The notes below the pieces were generated by a model, which was not told where the DNA came from, ran no database searches, and saw nothing but the letters and a program-made list of their open reading frames with translations. Shown one piece after another: positions 1 to 6,261 of a stretch of DNA of 9,764 nt. The translations under genes and the position numbers were made by a program. Location: positions 1 through 9,764 of the forward strand of contig JAGVII010000592.1 of NCBI GenBank assembly GCA_020056155.1, given 5' to 3'. The DNA is from Afipia sp. (GTDB lineage: Bacteria > Pseudomonadota > Alphaproteobacteria > Rhizobiales > Xanthobacteraceae). The first letter of the stretch is position 1; each line of letters starts with the position of its first letter.

Positions 1-1170
1 CGGAGGCGGCGCGATCTCACTCTGTCGCGCGTCCGCCGCGGCGAACAGGCCCGCAAGCAGGCCGATGCCTGCGGACTCGACATAACCTTCGCATCCGGTC
101 ATCTGCCCGGCGAAGCGCAGGCGCGGCTGCGCCTTCAGGCGCAATTGCGGATCGAGCAATTTTGGCGAGTTCAGGAAAGTGTTGCGATGCAGGCCGCCGA
201 GGCGCGCGAACTCTGCGTTCTCAAGGCCGGGAATGGCACGCAGCACATGCGTCTGCGCGCCGTGCTTCAGCTTGGTCTGGAAGCCGACCATGTTGTAAAG
301 CGTGCCGAGCTTGTTGTCCTGGCGCAGCTGCACGATCGCATAGGGCTTGACCGTGGGATCGCGCGGATTGGTCAATCCGACCGGCTTCATCGGTCCGTGA
401 CGAAGCGTTTCGCGGCCGCGCGCGGCCATTACCTCGATCGGCAGGCAACCGTCGAAGTAGGGCGTGTTGGCTTCCCATTCCTTGAAATCGGTTTTCTCGC
501 CGGCGATCAGCGCATCGACGAAGGCGTCGTACTGTTCGCGGGTCATCGGGCAATTGAGATAGTCGGCGCCGGTGCCGCCCGGCCCGACCTTGTCGTAGCG
601 CGATTGAAACCAGGCGATATCCATGTTGATGGAATCGCGATGCACGATTGGCGCAATCGCATCGAAGAAGGCGAGGGCGTCTTCGCCCGACAAGGCGCGG
701 ATCGCATCGGCCAGCGCCGGTGAGGTGAGCGGGCCGGTTGCGACAATGACATTCTGCCAGTCTGATGGTGGCAGGCCAGCGATTTCCTCGCGCCGGATTT
801 CGATCCGTGGATGCGTCGCGAGTGCTGCGCTGACCGCCGCGGAGAAACCGTCGCGGTCCACGGCAAGCGCGCCGCCCGCCGGCACCTGATTGGCGTCCGC
901 GCTGCGCATGATCAGGGAGTTCAGCTTGCGCAGTTCTGCATGGAGCAGGCCGACCGCGTTGTTTGCCGCATCGTCGGAGCGGAAGGAGTTGGAGCAAACG
1001 AGCTCGGCGAGACTGTCGGTACGATGGGCATCGGTCGTTCTGACCGGACGCATCTCGTGCAGCACAACGCTGACACCGGCGTTCGCGATCTGCCACGCTG
1101 CTTCGGAGCCGGCCAGTCCGCCGCCAATGACGTGGGTCGCCGCCGCGTTAGGATCTCTCTGGGTTGTCAT
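1..1170 (-). CDS. trmFO: TrmFO, folate-dependent tRNA (uracil-54-C5)-methyltransferase, C-terminus beyond the window
   Basis: The product methylates U54 in the T-loop of tRNA, using methylenetetrahydrofolate as carbon donor and FAD/NAD(P)H as reductant; it is a cytosolic flavoprotein. The frame is open from ATG at 1170 to base 1 (390 codons, no stop), so only the C-terminal end is missing; the family is usually about 440-480 residues. The N-terminal FAD dinucleotide motif [10 protein letters not shown] is at residues 16-25. The two conserved family cysteines are C59 in ELVCSNSF and C242 in DGCLPIE. Other family blocks are [13 protein letters not shown] at 197-209 and [12 protein letters not shown] at 355-366 near the FAD site. 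No clear Shine-Dalgarno precedes the ATG; it was chosen because the glycine motif follows at the usual distance. A DUF1127 gene lies upstream on the same strand behind a likely terminator, so trmFO probably has its own promoter. Confidence 0.95.
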   Translation of the reverse strand, partial: MTTQRDPNAAATHVIGGGLAGSEAAWQIANAGVSVVLHEMRPVRTTDAHRTDSLAELVCSNSFRSDDAANNAVGLLHAELRKLNSLIMRSADANQVPAGGALAVDRDGFSAAVSAALATHPRIEIRREEIAGLPPSDWQNVIVATGPLTSPALADAIRALSGEDALAFFDAIAPIVHRDSINMDIAWFQSRYDKVGPGGTGADYLNCPMTREQYDAFVDALIAGEKTDFKEWEANTPYFDGCLPIEVMAARGRETLRHGPMKPVGLTNPRDPTVKPYAIVQLRQDNKLGTLYNMVGFQTKLKHGAQTHVLRAIPGLENAEFARLGGLHRNTFLNSPKLLDPQLRLKAQPRLRFAGQMTGCEGYVESAGIGLLAGLFAAADARQSEIAPPP

Positions 1171-1250
1171 GGCTCACAACTAGAGCCGGCAACGCTTCGA
1201 TGCAACGGTTCGGTGTGCATGGCGCGCCCGGCCGAGCGCAGATACGACAA

Positions 1251-1269
1251 CGCCCGCACAGGGCGGGCG
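1251..1269 (-). terminator. Hairpin, likely terminator of the DUF1127 gene
   Basis: A perfect 7-bp GC-rich stem (1251-1257 with 1263-1269) encloses a 5-nt loop. It starts 32 bases past the DUF1127 stop codon on the minus strand. The T tract after it on that strand is weak (TTGTCG), so it may be an inefficient or Rho-assisted terminator. It separates the DUF1127 gene from trmFO. Confidence 0.5.
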
Positions 1270-1301
1270 CAATCGTTCGTCAGTCAGTTTTCGCAACGGG
1301 A

Positions 1302-1454
1302 TTAGCCGTTGTAAGCGCCGGCTGCGACCCGCTGGATGTCGGAGCGGTCAAGCCCGATATCGGCCAGTTCCCGATCGCTCAACTGGGACAGCTCAGCAAC
1401 ATTACGCTGATAGTCGCGGAACGCCTGGATAGCGCGGATAAATGAGAGCAGCAT
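1302..1454 (-). CDS. Small DUF1127 (YjiS-like) protein, 50 aa
   Basis: This small arginine-rich protein carries the DUF1127 core: a short amphipathic helix (residues 1-20), then LSQLSDRELADIGLDRSDI at 22-40, the family signature. DUF1127 proteins are abundant in rhizobia and their role is mostly unknown; at least one Rhodobacter member has been described as RNA-binding. The start at 1454 is supported by an AAGGAG ribosome binding site 7 bases upstream. The frame stays open upstream to 1547, but that extension has no ribosome binding site and does not resemble the family. The gene is monocistronic, with a hairpin downstream and a candidate promoter with a dyad upstream. Whether it binds RNA is inference from the family only. 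Confidence 0.9.
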   Translation of the reverse strand: MLLSFIRAIQAFRDYQRNVAELSQLSDRELADIGLDRSDIQRVAAGAYNG

Positions 1455-1512
1455 GGTTAGTCTCCTTCGTAATCCCGATTCAGCTCTTGGAGCAGCGTCA
1501 TCGTTAGGAGCG

Positions 1513-1560
1513 AATATAGGGGACGATTCTGCGTCGCAACACCGCAAATGTTGCGATGCA
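1513..1560 (-). promoter_or_regulatory. Candidate promoter and operator-like dyad for the DUF1127 gene
   Basis: On the minus strand a TATATT (1513-1518) could be a -10 box and TTGCGA (1534-1539) a -35 box, but the 15-base spacing is short. The -35 half lies in an 11-bp inverted repeat (1530-1540 with 1550-1560, 9-nt loop, one G-T pair). An inverted repeat over a -35 box is a common operator arrangement; the regulator cannot be named. The inferred transcript would have a leader of about 50 bases. Confidence 0.35.
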
Positions 1561-1815
1561 GCTAAGCAATCAGCGCATGTCTAAGGTAAGGAGTGATTAA
1601 TCTTTCACCAAAAGTTCTATCTAATATAGCAGCCTTCGCCGCCCGTCGAACAATGATTTGTATTGTTATTTCATCGACTTGACGCAAAGGAGACACAAAG
1701 TTTGATGGGTTTAGGGTGGACGGTAACTAAGTAAGGCCCATCGCTGAGCTATGCTTTATCGGCAGGGTGGAGCAGAACATCTTCTCCGTTGCTCATATAG
1801 TGCCGAACAATCTAT
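1561..1815. other. Intergenic stretch without a gene
   Basis: This AT-richer stretch between the divergent DUF1127 and copper genes has no credible coding frame. It contains a small inverted repeat, AACAAT/ATTGTT (1649-1654 with 1662-1667), and an AAGGAG at about 1688 followed 11 bases later by a 9-codon ATG frame. Both are too weak to call. No tRNA-like or riboswitch-like fold was recognised by eye. Confidence 0.5.
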
Positions 1816-1845
1816 CTAACAGCGAACAATAATTCATTTTATAAT
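1816..1845 (+). promoter_or_regulatory. Sigma-70-type promoter of the copper pair
   Basis: A perfect -10 TATAAT lies at 1840-1845, with CTAACA at 1816-1821 (four of six matches to TTGACA) 18 bases upstream. Transcription would start near 1852. This makes the open TTG at 1853 an unlikely start codon and favours the downstream ATGs at 1895 or 1931. Confidence 0.5.
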
Positions 1846-1930
1846 TTCTCCGTTGGGCTCCGCGGACAAGCCTGCGACGGAGCGTTTCCGAATTATGGAC
1901 GTTCCATGCTGGGCGTGGCATAGCCGCGCG

Positions 1931-2308
1931 ATGCATGAGCGCTATCCATTTCGCCGGCTGCTTTTGACCCTCGTGCTGTCGCAGGTTCTGGTGATCCAGG
2001 GTCTGCTTCTGGCCTGGAGTGGCACGCTTGCGTTCGTCCGCGGCGCGGGGGGCCTAGGCACTATTTGCTCGGGGGCAGCACCCGCGAGCCTGAACGATGA
2101 CGGGAGCGGCCCGCTGGCCCCGAAGGTGGGTCACGATTGCCTCAGCGCGTGCCTGATGAACCACACGACGGCCCTGCTGTCGGATGACAGACTCTGGCTA
2201 ACGCTCCCCACGATCTATGCGCTTTCCGCCGTTTCACGCCAAACAACCCTGACGGTCGTTTTGCGGGAACCGGGCTTTCTGGCCCGGGCTCCTCCGAGGC
2301 TGATCTGA
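1931..2308 (+). CDS. Small membrane-anchored Cys/His protein, DUF2946-like, probable copper-operon partner
   Basis: With the ATG at 1931 the product has 125 residues. A basic N-terminus (residues 1-9) leads into one hydrophobic segment (about 10-35), which looks like a signal anchor or uncleaved signal peptide. The exported part holds C46, then H68, C70 and C74 in HDCLSAC, then H78, a possible metal site. The tail ends LARAPPRLI. This layout (hydrophobic N-terminus, spaced Cys/His cluster, RAPP-type tail) resembles small DUF2946-like proteins found beside copper genes; the assignment is by pattern only. Neither candidate start has a good Shine-Dalgarno: ATG 1895 has a GGAG 12 bases upstream, ATG 1931 has none but places the basic patch directly before the hydrophobic segment. 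A YcnI-PCuAC gene follows 54 bases downstream with no terminator between, so the two are probably co-transcribed. Copper binding is inference. Confidence 0.65.
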   Translation: MHERYPFRRLLLTLVLSQVLVIQGLLLAWSGTLAFVRGAGGLGTICSGAAPASLNDDGSGPLAPKVGHDCLSACLMNHTTALLSDDRLWLTLPTIYALSAVSRQTTLTVVLREPGFLARAPPRLI

Positions 2309-2362
2309 AACAACCTAGACGCTCGTTTCGGAATTATCTTTCAGCATTAGTCGAGGAACAAA

Positions 2363-3400
2363 ATGTCCATCCACTTTCGCAGCCCGCAGCGGCTGCTGAC
2401 CGGTGTTGGCCTGGCCGCATCGGCCTTCATCGCGTCGCAATCAACTGCGTTTGCCCATATCACCCTTGCGACGGGCGAGGCGCGTACCGGCACCTACTAC
2501 AAGGCGGTGTTCCAGGTCCCGCATGGTTGCGACGGCGCGGCGACCAAAATAATCCGGATTCAGATTCCGGAGGGGGTCATCGGCGTGAAGCCGATGCCCA
2601 AGGCGGGTTGGACCCTGAACATCACCCGTGGCGCCTACGCCAAGCCCTACCAGAGTCACGGCAAGGCCGTGACCGAAGGACCGAAGGAAATCGAGTGGTC
2701 GGGCGGTTCGCTGTCGGATGACAACTATGACGAGTTCATGTTCACGAGCTTCCTTGCCGGAGATTTCCGTCCGGGGCAGGCGATCTCGTTTCCAACGGTT
2801 CAGCAATGCGCCAAGGGAGAAATTCGCTGGGATCAGGTCGCGTCCGAAGGACAGAATCCACACAGCCTGAAGTCGCCAGCTCCCACACTGCGGATCGTTT
2901 CCGATACCGCGACGGTTGCGCAGGCGCAGATGGATCACGGCAAGATGGATCACGCGCAAATGGGGGCATCCGCGCAAAGCGGAAGCGATACGTTCAAGAT
3001 CGGAGATCTGGTTATCGCATCGCCTTGGACACGGGCCACGCCGGGCGGCGCCAAGATCGCAGGTGGTTATCTCAAGATCACCAACAACGGTAAGTCATCC
3101 GATCGCCTCGTCAGTGCGACGTCAGCCGGTGCGCATCACGTGGAAATTCACGAGATGTCGATGAACGACGGCGTGATGAAGATGCGGCCGCTGGCGGACG
3201 GGCTCACAGTCAAACCCGGAGAAACTGTCGAACTCAAGCCTGGCGGATTTCACATGATGTTCATGGATATCAAGCAGCCGCTCAAGCAAGGCGACACGCT
3301 GAAGGCGACTCTGACGTTCGAGAAGGCAGGGAAGCTCGACCTCAATTTTAATGTCAGGGCGATAGGTGCGAGTGGTGGAGCGCCTGCGCACCGGCATTGA
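2363..3400 (+). CDS. Exported YcnI (DUF1775)-PCuAC fusion, periplasmic copper-binding protein
   Basis: A signal peptide (residues 1-31, ending STAFA) is followed at once by H32, so signal cleavage would expose an N-terminal histidine, as in YcnI copper proteins. The DUF1775/YcnI domain spans about 32-178. It has C56 and C149 (possible disulfide), E39 and E111, and W112 and W156 as candidate metal-site residues. A short linker rich in Met, His and Asp (190-200) leads to a PCuAC (DUF461) domain at about 211-335. Its copper ligands are visible: H263 and M265 in EIHEMSM, M274 in KMRP, and H297 and M299 in GGFHMMFM. PCuAC proteins deliver Cu(I) to the CuA or CuB site of cytochrome oxidases in the periplasm; YcnI domains bind Cu(II). 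Having both in one chain suggests copper uptake and transfer, which is inference. The start has GAGGAA 4 bases upstream. The C-terminus ends HRH. Confidence 0.9.
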   Translation: MSIHFRSPQRLLTGVGLAASAFIASQSTAFAHITLATGEARTGTYYKAVFQVPHGCDGAATKIIRIQIPEGVIGVKPMPKAGWTLNITRGAYAKPYQSHGKAVTEGPKEIEWSGGSLSDDNYDEFMFTSFLAGDFRPGQAISFPTVQQCAKGEIRWDQVASEGQNPHSLKSPAPTLRIVSDTATVAQAQMDHGKMDHAQMGASAQSGSDTFKIGDLVIASPWTRATPGGAKIAGGYLKITNNGKSSDRLVSATSAGAHHVEIHEMSMNDGVMKMRPLADGLTVKPGETVELKPGGFHMMFMDIKQPLKQGDTLKATLTFEKAGKLDLNFNVRAIGASGGAPAHRH

Positions 3401-3424
3401 TCAGATGTGAACGATCTTAAGGAG

Positions 3425-3454
3425 GGTGGTGTCGTTAATATCGACGCCACCTTT
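3425..3454 (+). terminator. Rho-independent terminator after the copper operon
   Basis: A 10-bp stem (3425-3434 with 3442-3451, one G-T pair) with a 7-nt loop begins 24 bases after the YcnI-PCuAC stop. It is followed by a T-rich run (TTTCTGCTTTCT). It marks the end of the copper transcription unit. Confidence 0.75.
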
Positions 3455-3573
3455 CTGCTTTCTGCGCAAACGGCCAGAGTGAGACGCGAAGCAGCCGTCC
3501 GAAACCCCGCTACTCTGCAACTGTCGCAAGTTTATCCCAACGCTCGTGATCAAACGTGTCGCGATGGCAGGCT

Positions 3574-3845
3574 TCATCGATTGAGCGAGGTGGCGAAGGT
3601 ATCGCCGTCCTTCAAGCCCAACTCGTAAGCGTTGCGGATGCCGTCGGGATTCCTGATATCGAATTGCCCCACATGGGCCTTCCGGACCCGGCTTCGAGCA
3701 GTGAATAGACCGCAGCGAATGCGCCTGCGCTAGCGCCGACGACGAGGCTCGGTGAGAAGCCAAGACGCGAGACAACGGCTTCATAGAAGCCGCCTTGCCA
3801 GTAACAGCGGTTACCTCCGCCTGCGAAAACCACCGCGTCAAACAT
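3574..3845 (-). pseudogene. Patatin-like phospholipase remnant: N- and C-terminal ends joined out of frame
   Basis: The intact parent would be a serine lipid acyl hydrolase with a Ser-Asp dyad. From ATG 3845 the frame reads a typical patatin start: GGGNRCYWQGG (residues 9-19, oxyanion-hole glycines) and the nucleophile elbow GASAG (37-41, Ser39). Near codon 54 the likeness stops and the frame runs through unrelated sequence to a stop at 3612. In another frame of the same strand, from about 3681 to TGA at 3574-3576, the sequence reads HVGQFDIRNPDGIRNAYELG followed by LKDGDTFATSLNR, which looks like the C-terminal helix of the same family. So the middle, including the catalytic Asp motif DG(G/A), is missing, and the ends are joined with a frame change. 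Intact relatives are several hundred residues long, so I infer that more than 200 codons were lost. A hairpin (3856-3882) lies just upstream. No function is expected. Confidence 0.8.
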
Positions 3846-4245
3846 ATGAGCTTTGGGATGCGTGCCTCATGGGTACGCATCCATGCCAAACCTCGAGAAC
3901 TCGGGCAATTGGTTGGGCCGCAGTACAGGAGATGAGGCTGCATGGCTGAGCACGAGCGTCAGCGTGAAGTTCAAGCGTTTTGCGATTTCTTGCAACCGAG
4001 GGCTGGGTAAGCTTAGCAAGTTCTGTAAGGGGACGGCAGCGCAAAGCTGTATGACAAATTCAAGTCGCTGCCGTCTCGAGTCATTGTGGCGGCTTTTTGG
4101 CGCTTTTGACTCAAATCGCCACAGCGCAAATATTGATGGGTCGCATTGGCAAGCTGTAACCGGACGTCTACACTGACACGTGAAGACCGGCGCGGTGCTG
4201 CCGGACGAACAGGCGCCAATCGTTCACAGTCAACCGACGGGCATC
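3846..4245. other. Intergenic stretch of about 400 bp with inverted repeats but no credible gene
   Basis: Open frames here (for example 3853-4176 plus and 4013-4219 minus) lack ribosome binding sites and recognisable domains. Three kinds of structure are visible. One is an 8-bp hairpin, 3856-3863 with 3875-3882. The second is a 10-bp perfect inverted repeat, 4032-4041 with 4066-4075, extendable by two pairs. The third is a pair of interleaved repeats, 4078-4083 with 4107-4112 and 4085-4091 with 4117-4123. The stretch lies between two decayed genes and may itself be eroded sequence. Confidence 0.5.
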
Positions 4246-4258
4246 GGGAGTTTTATAG

Positions 4259-4624
4259 ATGAGCATTTTTGGGAAAATCATGGGCGCAATTTTCGGCACC
4301 AAGGCCTAAGCTGCTGAGCCTGCTGGCGGTGCTGGATCGGCTGCCGGTGGCGGTGCCAGCGTGCCGATGGTTGATGTTGCGCCAATTCTCGACAAGGCCG
4401 TTGCGGCTAAAGGCGAGAAACTTGAATGGCGGACGTCGATCGTGGACCTGATGAAAGCGCTCGATATCGATTCAAGTCTCTCGGCTCGCAAGGAACTGGC
4501 GAAAGAATTGAAGTATGAGGGCGATACCAGCGATTCCGCGAAGATGAATATTTGGTTGCACAAGCAGGTCATGACCAAGCTCGCTGCCAACGGCGGCAAG
4601 CTTCCGGACGACCTGAAGAATTGA
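4259..4624 (+). pseudogene. DUF3597-domain gene interrupted by an in-frame TAA at codon 17
   Basis: A GGGAG at 4246-4250, 8 bases before ATG 4259, opens a frame reading MSIFGKIMGAIFGTKA, the typical N-terminus of DUF3597 proteins. Codon 17 (4307-4309) is TAA. The same frame then continues without another stop through a Gly/Ala-rich linker (codons 18-34) and the conserved body, VDVAPILDKAVAAKGEKLEW and SIVDLMKALDIDSSLSARKE, to TGA at 4622-4624. The total of 121 codons plus stop matches the family. Relatives, from memory, carry Gln here, so one C-to-T change (CAA to TAA) explains the break. The body may still be made by re-initiation at GTG 4361 or ATG 4367, giving about 85-87 residues with no good ribosome binding site, or by readthrough. 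The function of DUF3597 is unknown. A terminator follows. Confidence 0.8.
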
Positions 4625-4659
4625 TTATAACGCCGGCTCCAGGGACCGGACTGCTTTTT

Positions 4660-4688
4660 AAGGCTCGCCTGATCAGGCGGGCCTTTTC
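4660..4688 (+). terminator. Rho-independent terminator after the DUF3597 gene
   Basis: A near-perfect palindrome (4660-4672 with 4673-4685, one G-T pair, central TGATCA as loop) ends in TTTTC on the plus strand, 36 bases after the DUF3597 stop. The minus-strand side lacks a T tract, so it mainly serves the plus strand, facing the convergent GNAT pair. Confidence 0.75.
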
Positions 4689-4757
4689 ATTGCCGCACAT
4701 ATTTTTGCGACGCGCTGTCGCCGGCCGTCGGGCATTCAAGAACGAAGTTGAACCGTG

Positions 4758-5036
4758 TCAGGCCGCTACATCCGAAAACTCGGGGTGTTTTTCCAGATAG
4801 TCGACAACAAATCCGCAGCCTGCCACGACTTTCAATCCATCGGCTCGGATCTGCTCCAGTGCACCTCGCACCAGTCGTGAGGCGATACCGCGCCCGCGCA
4901 AGACGCGCGGCGTTTCAGTATGGGTGATGACCACTTTGCCTGGCGCAAGCCGGTACTCGGCGAAAGCAGTTGCGCCATCCACGTCGAGTTCGTAGCGGCC
5001 AAGGGCGGTGTTGTTGCGTACCATGACTAAAACCAT
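4758..5036 (-). CDS. Small GNAT-fold N-acetyltransferase (CG-type), first of a tandem pair by position
   Basis: This 92-residue protein is a minimal GNAT domain of the YjdJ/NATD1 (GCN5-related CG) type. Visible motifs are RYELDVDG (14-21), ITHTETP (37-43), and the acetyl-CoA pyrophosphate loop RGRGIASRL (47-55). The family's C-terminal block is also present, with C74 in AGCGF, Y80 and the KHPEF run at 83-87. Members are cytosolic; substrates are unknown, and the conserved Cys has been proposed to take part in acetyl transfer. ATG 5036 has no good Shine-Dalgarno; ATG 5024, giving MVRNNTALG, is an equally plausible start. It lies 28 bases downstream of its paralogue on the same strand, so the two are probably one transcript. 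Confidence 0.85.
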   Translation of the reverse strand: MVLVMVRNNTALGRYELDVDGATAFAEYRLAPGKVVITHTETPRVLRGRGIASRLVRGALEQIRADGLKVVAGCGFVVDYLEKHPEFSDVAA

Positions 5037-5064
5037 TGCCTGTGTTTGGGTGAGCGGTACGGAT

Positions 5065-5340
5065 CTAGTTCAGCAGATCGGCATACTCAGCGTGTTTTTC
5101 GATGTATGCCTTTACGAAAGGGCACTGCGGAACGACCTTCAACCCGCCAGCGCGCACCTGATCGAGCGCGCCCTTTATCAGTTTTGATCCAATACCTTTG
5201 CCTTCGAGTTCTTTCGGGACCTCGGTATGAACAAAGGTAACAACCCCGTCGGAAAGTTTATAATAGGTCGCAGCGAGATGGCCTTCGGCCTCCAGTTCGT
5301 AACGTTTCTGGGCCGGATTGTTCTGAATAGCTTGGGTCAT
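5065..5340 (-). CDS. Small GNAT-fold N-acetyltransferase (CG-type), upstream paralogue
   Basis: This 91-residue protein belongs to the same minimal GNAT family as the gene after it. It has RYELEAEG (13-20), FVHTEVP (36-42), the acetyl-CoA loop EGKGIGSKL (46-54), and C73 in PQCPF with Y79 and the KHAEY run at 82-86. The CPF form of the cysteine block is the commoner family pattern. A hand alignment over 86 positions without gaps gives 43 identities (50%), so the pair arose from an old tandem duplication. The ribosome binding site before ATG 5340 is weak. It would be the promoter-proximal gene of a two-gene operon. The substrate is unknown. Confidence 0.88.
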   Translation of the reverse strand: MTQAIQNNPAQKRYELEAEGHLAATYYKLSDGVVTFVHTEVPKELEGKGIGSKLIKGALDQVRAGGLKVVPQCPFVKAYIEKHAEYADLLN

Positions 5341-5593
5341 GGCACGATTGTTCCGGTGTTGGGCGTTGGTCTTGTTGCGCGGCGGGAAGCCCGCGGATGC
5401 GGCAGTATGGCTTCTCCAGGCGGCAAGTGTCTCCTAAACCAACAAAAACCCGTTCCCGGGACCTTGTAAAGGTTGCCGGGATTGATACGTTTTCGTGAGA
5501 CATACCGAAAGGCGGCCGAATTGGTCGTTTGGCAGTCGGAATGTCACATGTCAGGCCGCCGCCGTATGCCTTCGTTTCAGATGGAGGTATTCA

Positions 5594-6001
5594 ATGTCGA
5601 TCGATCGGTTTCTAAATACACATCGGTCCTGGGAAGATTGGTTCGGCATGCTGCTCGGCCTGCTGATCGTCCTGTCGCCCTGGCTTACCGGTCAGGCCAA
5701 TAACGGGCTCGGCTCGCATGCTGACCCAGGAATGCCAATCCTGAATGCGGTTTGCGTTGGGGTCCTGATATTTGGCTTTGCCCAGTTGGAGTACGTCGTG
5801 CTTCGGCGCTGGGAGGAAGCGTGCGAAGCCGCGCTCGGCTTCTGGTTGATCGCTTCGCCCCATATCTTTGGCTATGCCGGGGATGGAACACTCAGACTCT
5901 GGCACACGCTCCTTGGTGGCATTGTGATCCTGCTTGGAGTCCTGAAGCTTTGGCAGGACTGGGATCTGAGTGACGACGAACTCGCCAAGCATGGGCACTA
6001 A
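5594..6001 (+). CDS. SPW-repeat integral membrane protein
   Basis: The 135-residue product has four hydrophobic segments (about 17-32, 47-67, 79-93 and 104-120) arranged as two copies of the SPW unit. The first unit has WEDW (13-16) and LSPWLTG (27-33). The second has RRWEEA (71-76) and ASPHIFGY (87-94), where His replaces the Trp of SPW. Repeats of this kind define the SPW family (PF03779) of inner-membrane proteins of unknown function. The start at 5594 is set by a strong GGAGGT 5 bases upstream; the frame is open further upstream but has no such site. The C-terminus is charged (DWDLSDDELAKHGH) and probably soluble. The gene stands alone; no clear promoter or terminator was recognised around it. 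Confidence 0.9.
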   Translation: MSIDRFLNTHRSWEDWFGMLLGLLIVLSPWLTGQANNGLGSHADPGMPILNAVCVGVLIFGFAQLEYVVLRRWEEACEAALGFWLIASPHIFGYAGDGTLRLWHTLLGGIVILLGVLKLWQDWDLSDDELAKHGH

Positions 6002-6261
6002 AGCCGTTTGCTGAGGCGGAATGCGGCTCGCGAGCCCAGGTTATGCGTTGACGCCCGGTCAGCGCAAAGCGACCAAGTCTGGCCGCCGGCTTATACTGGA
6101 GCCGACGGTTAGCCTTGGCACTACACCGTCACGCCGCCGGATCGACCATTAGGGCTGATAAGCCGGTATCGATGATTTAAGTCGCGCGGTGACAGGATTG
6201 CGCACTATTGGAGGCGCGACGCGGTTGTGCGTTCCGCAATATACCTTGGTCAGGAAATGGA

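Noticed and set aside
221..1096. Minus-strand frame of 291 codons and a plus-strand frame at 145-723
   Set aside because: Both are out-of-frame shadows of trmFO, whose own frame contains all the conserved motifs.
1704..1733. Nine-codon frame after an AAGGAG
   Set aside because: It is very short, the spacing is too wide, and no downstream gene fits a leader-peptide role.
2441..2977. Minus-strand frame under the YcnI-PCuAC gene
   Set aside because: It is a shadow of a gene with a clear signal peptide, domains and ribosome binding site.
3853..4176. Plus-strand frame of 107 codons in the gap upstream of the DUF3597 gene
   Set aside because: It has no ribosome binding site, no family resemblance and an unusual composition; it is treated as non-coding.
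5461..5473. Dyad ACCTT-GTA-AAGGT resembling MerR-type operator arms
   Set aside because: It is only 13 bp long and lacks the 19-20 bp promoter spacer context, so it is expected by chance.
5258..5503. Minus-strand frame overlapping the upstream GNAT gene
   Set aside because: It is in another frame over the real GNAT coding region and has no domain.
6025..6036. 12-bp palindrome GGCTCGCGAGCC after the SPW gene
   Set aside because: There is no T tract after it and the stem is very short once a loop is allowed; it is not convincing as a terminator.
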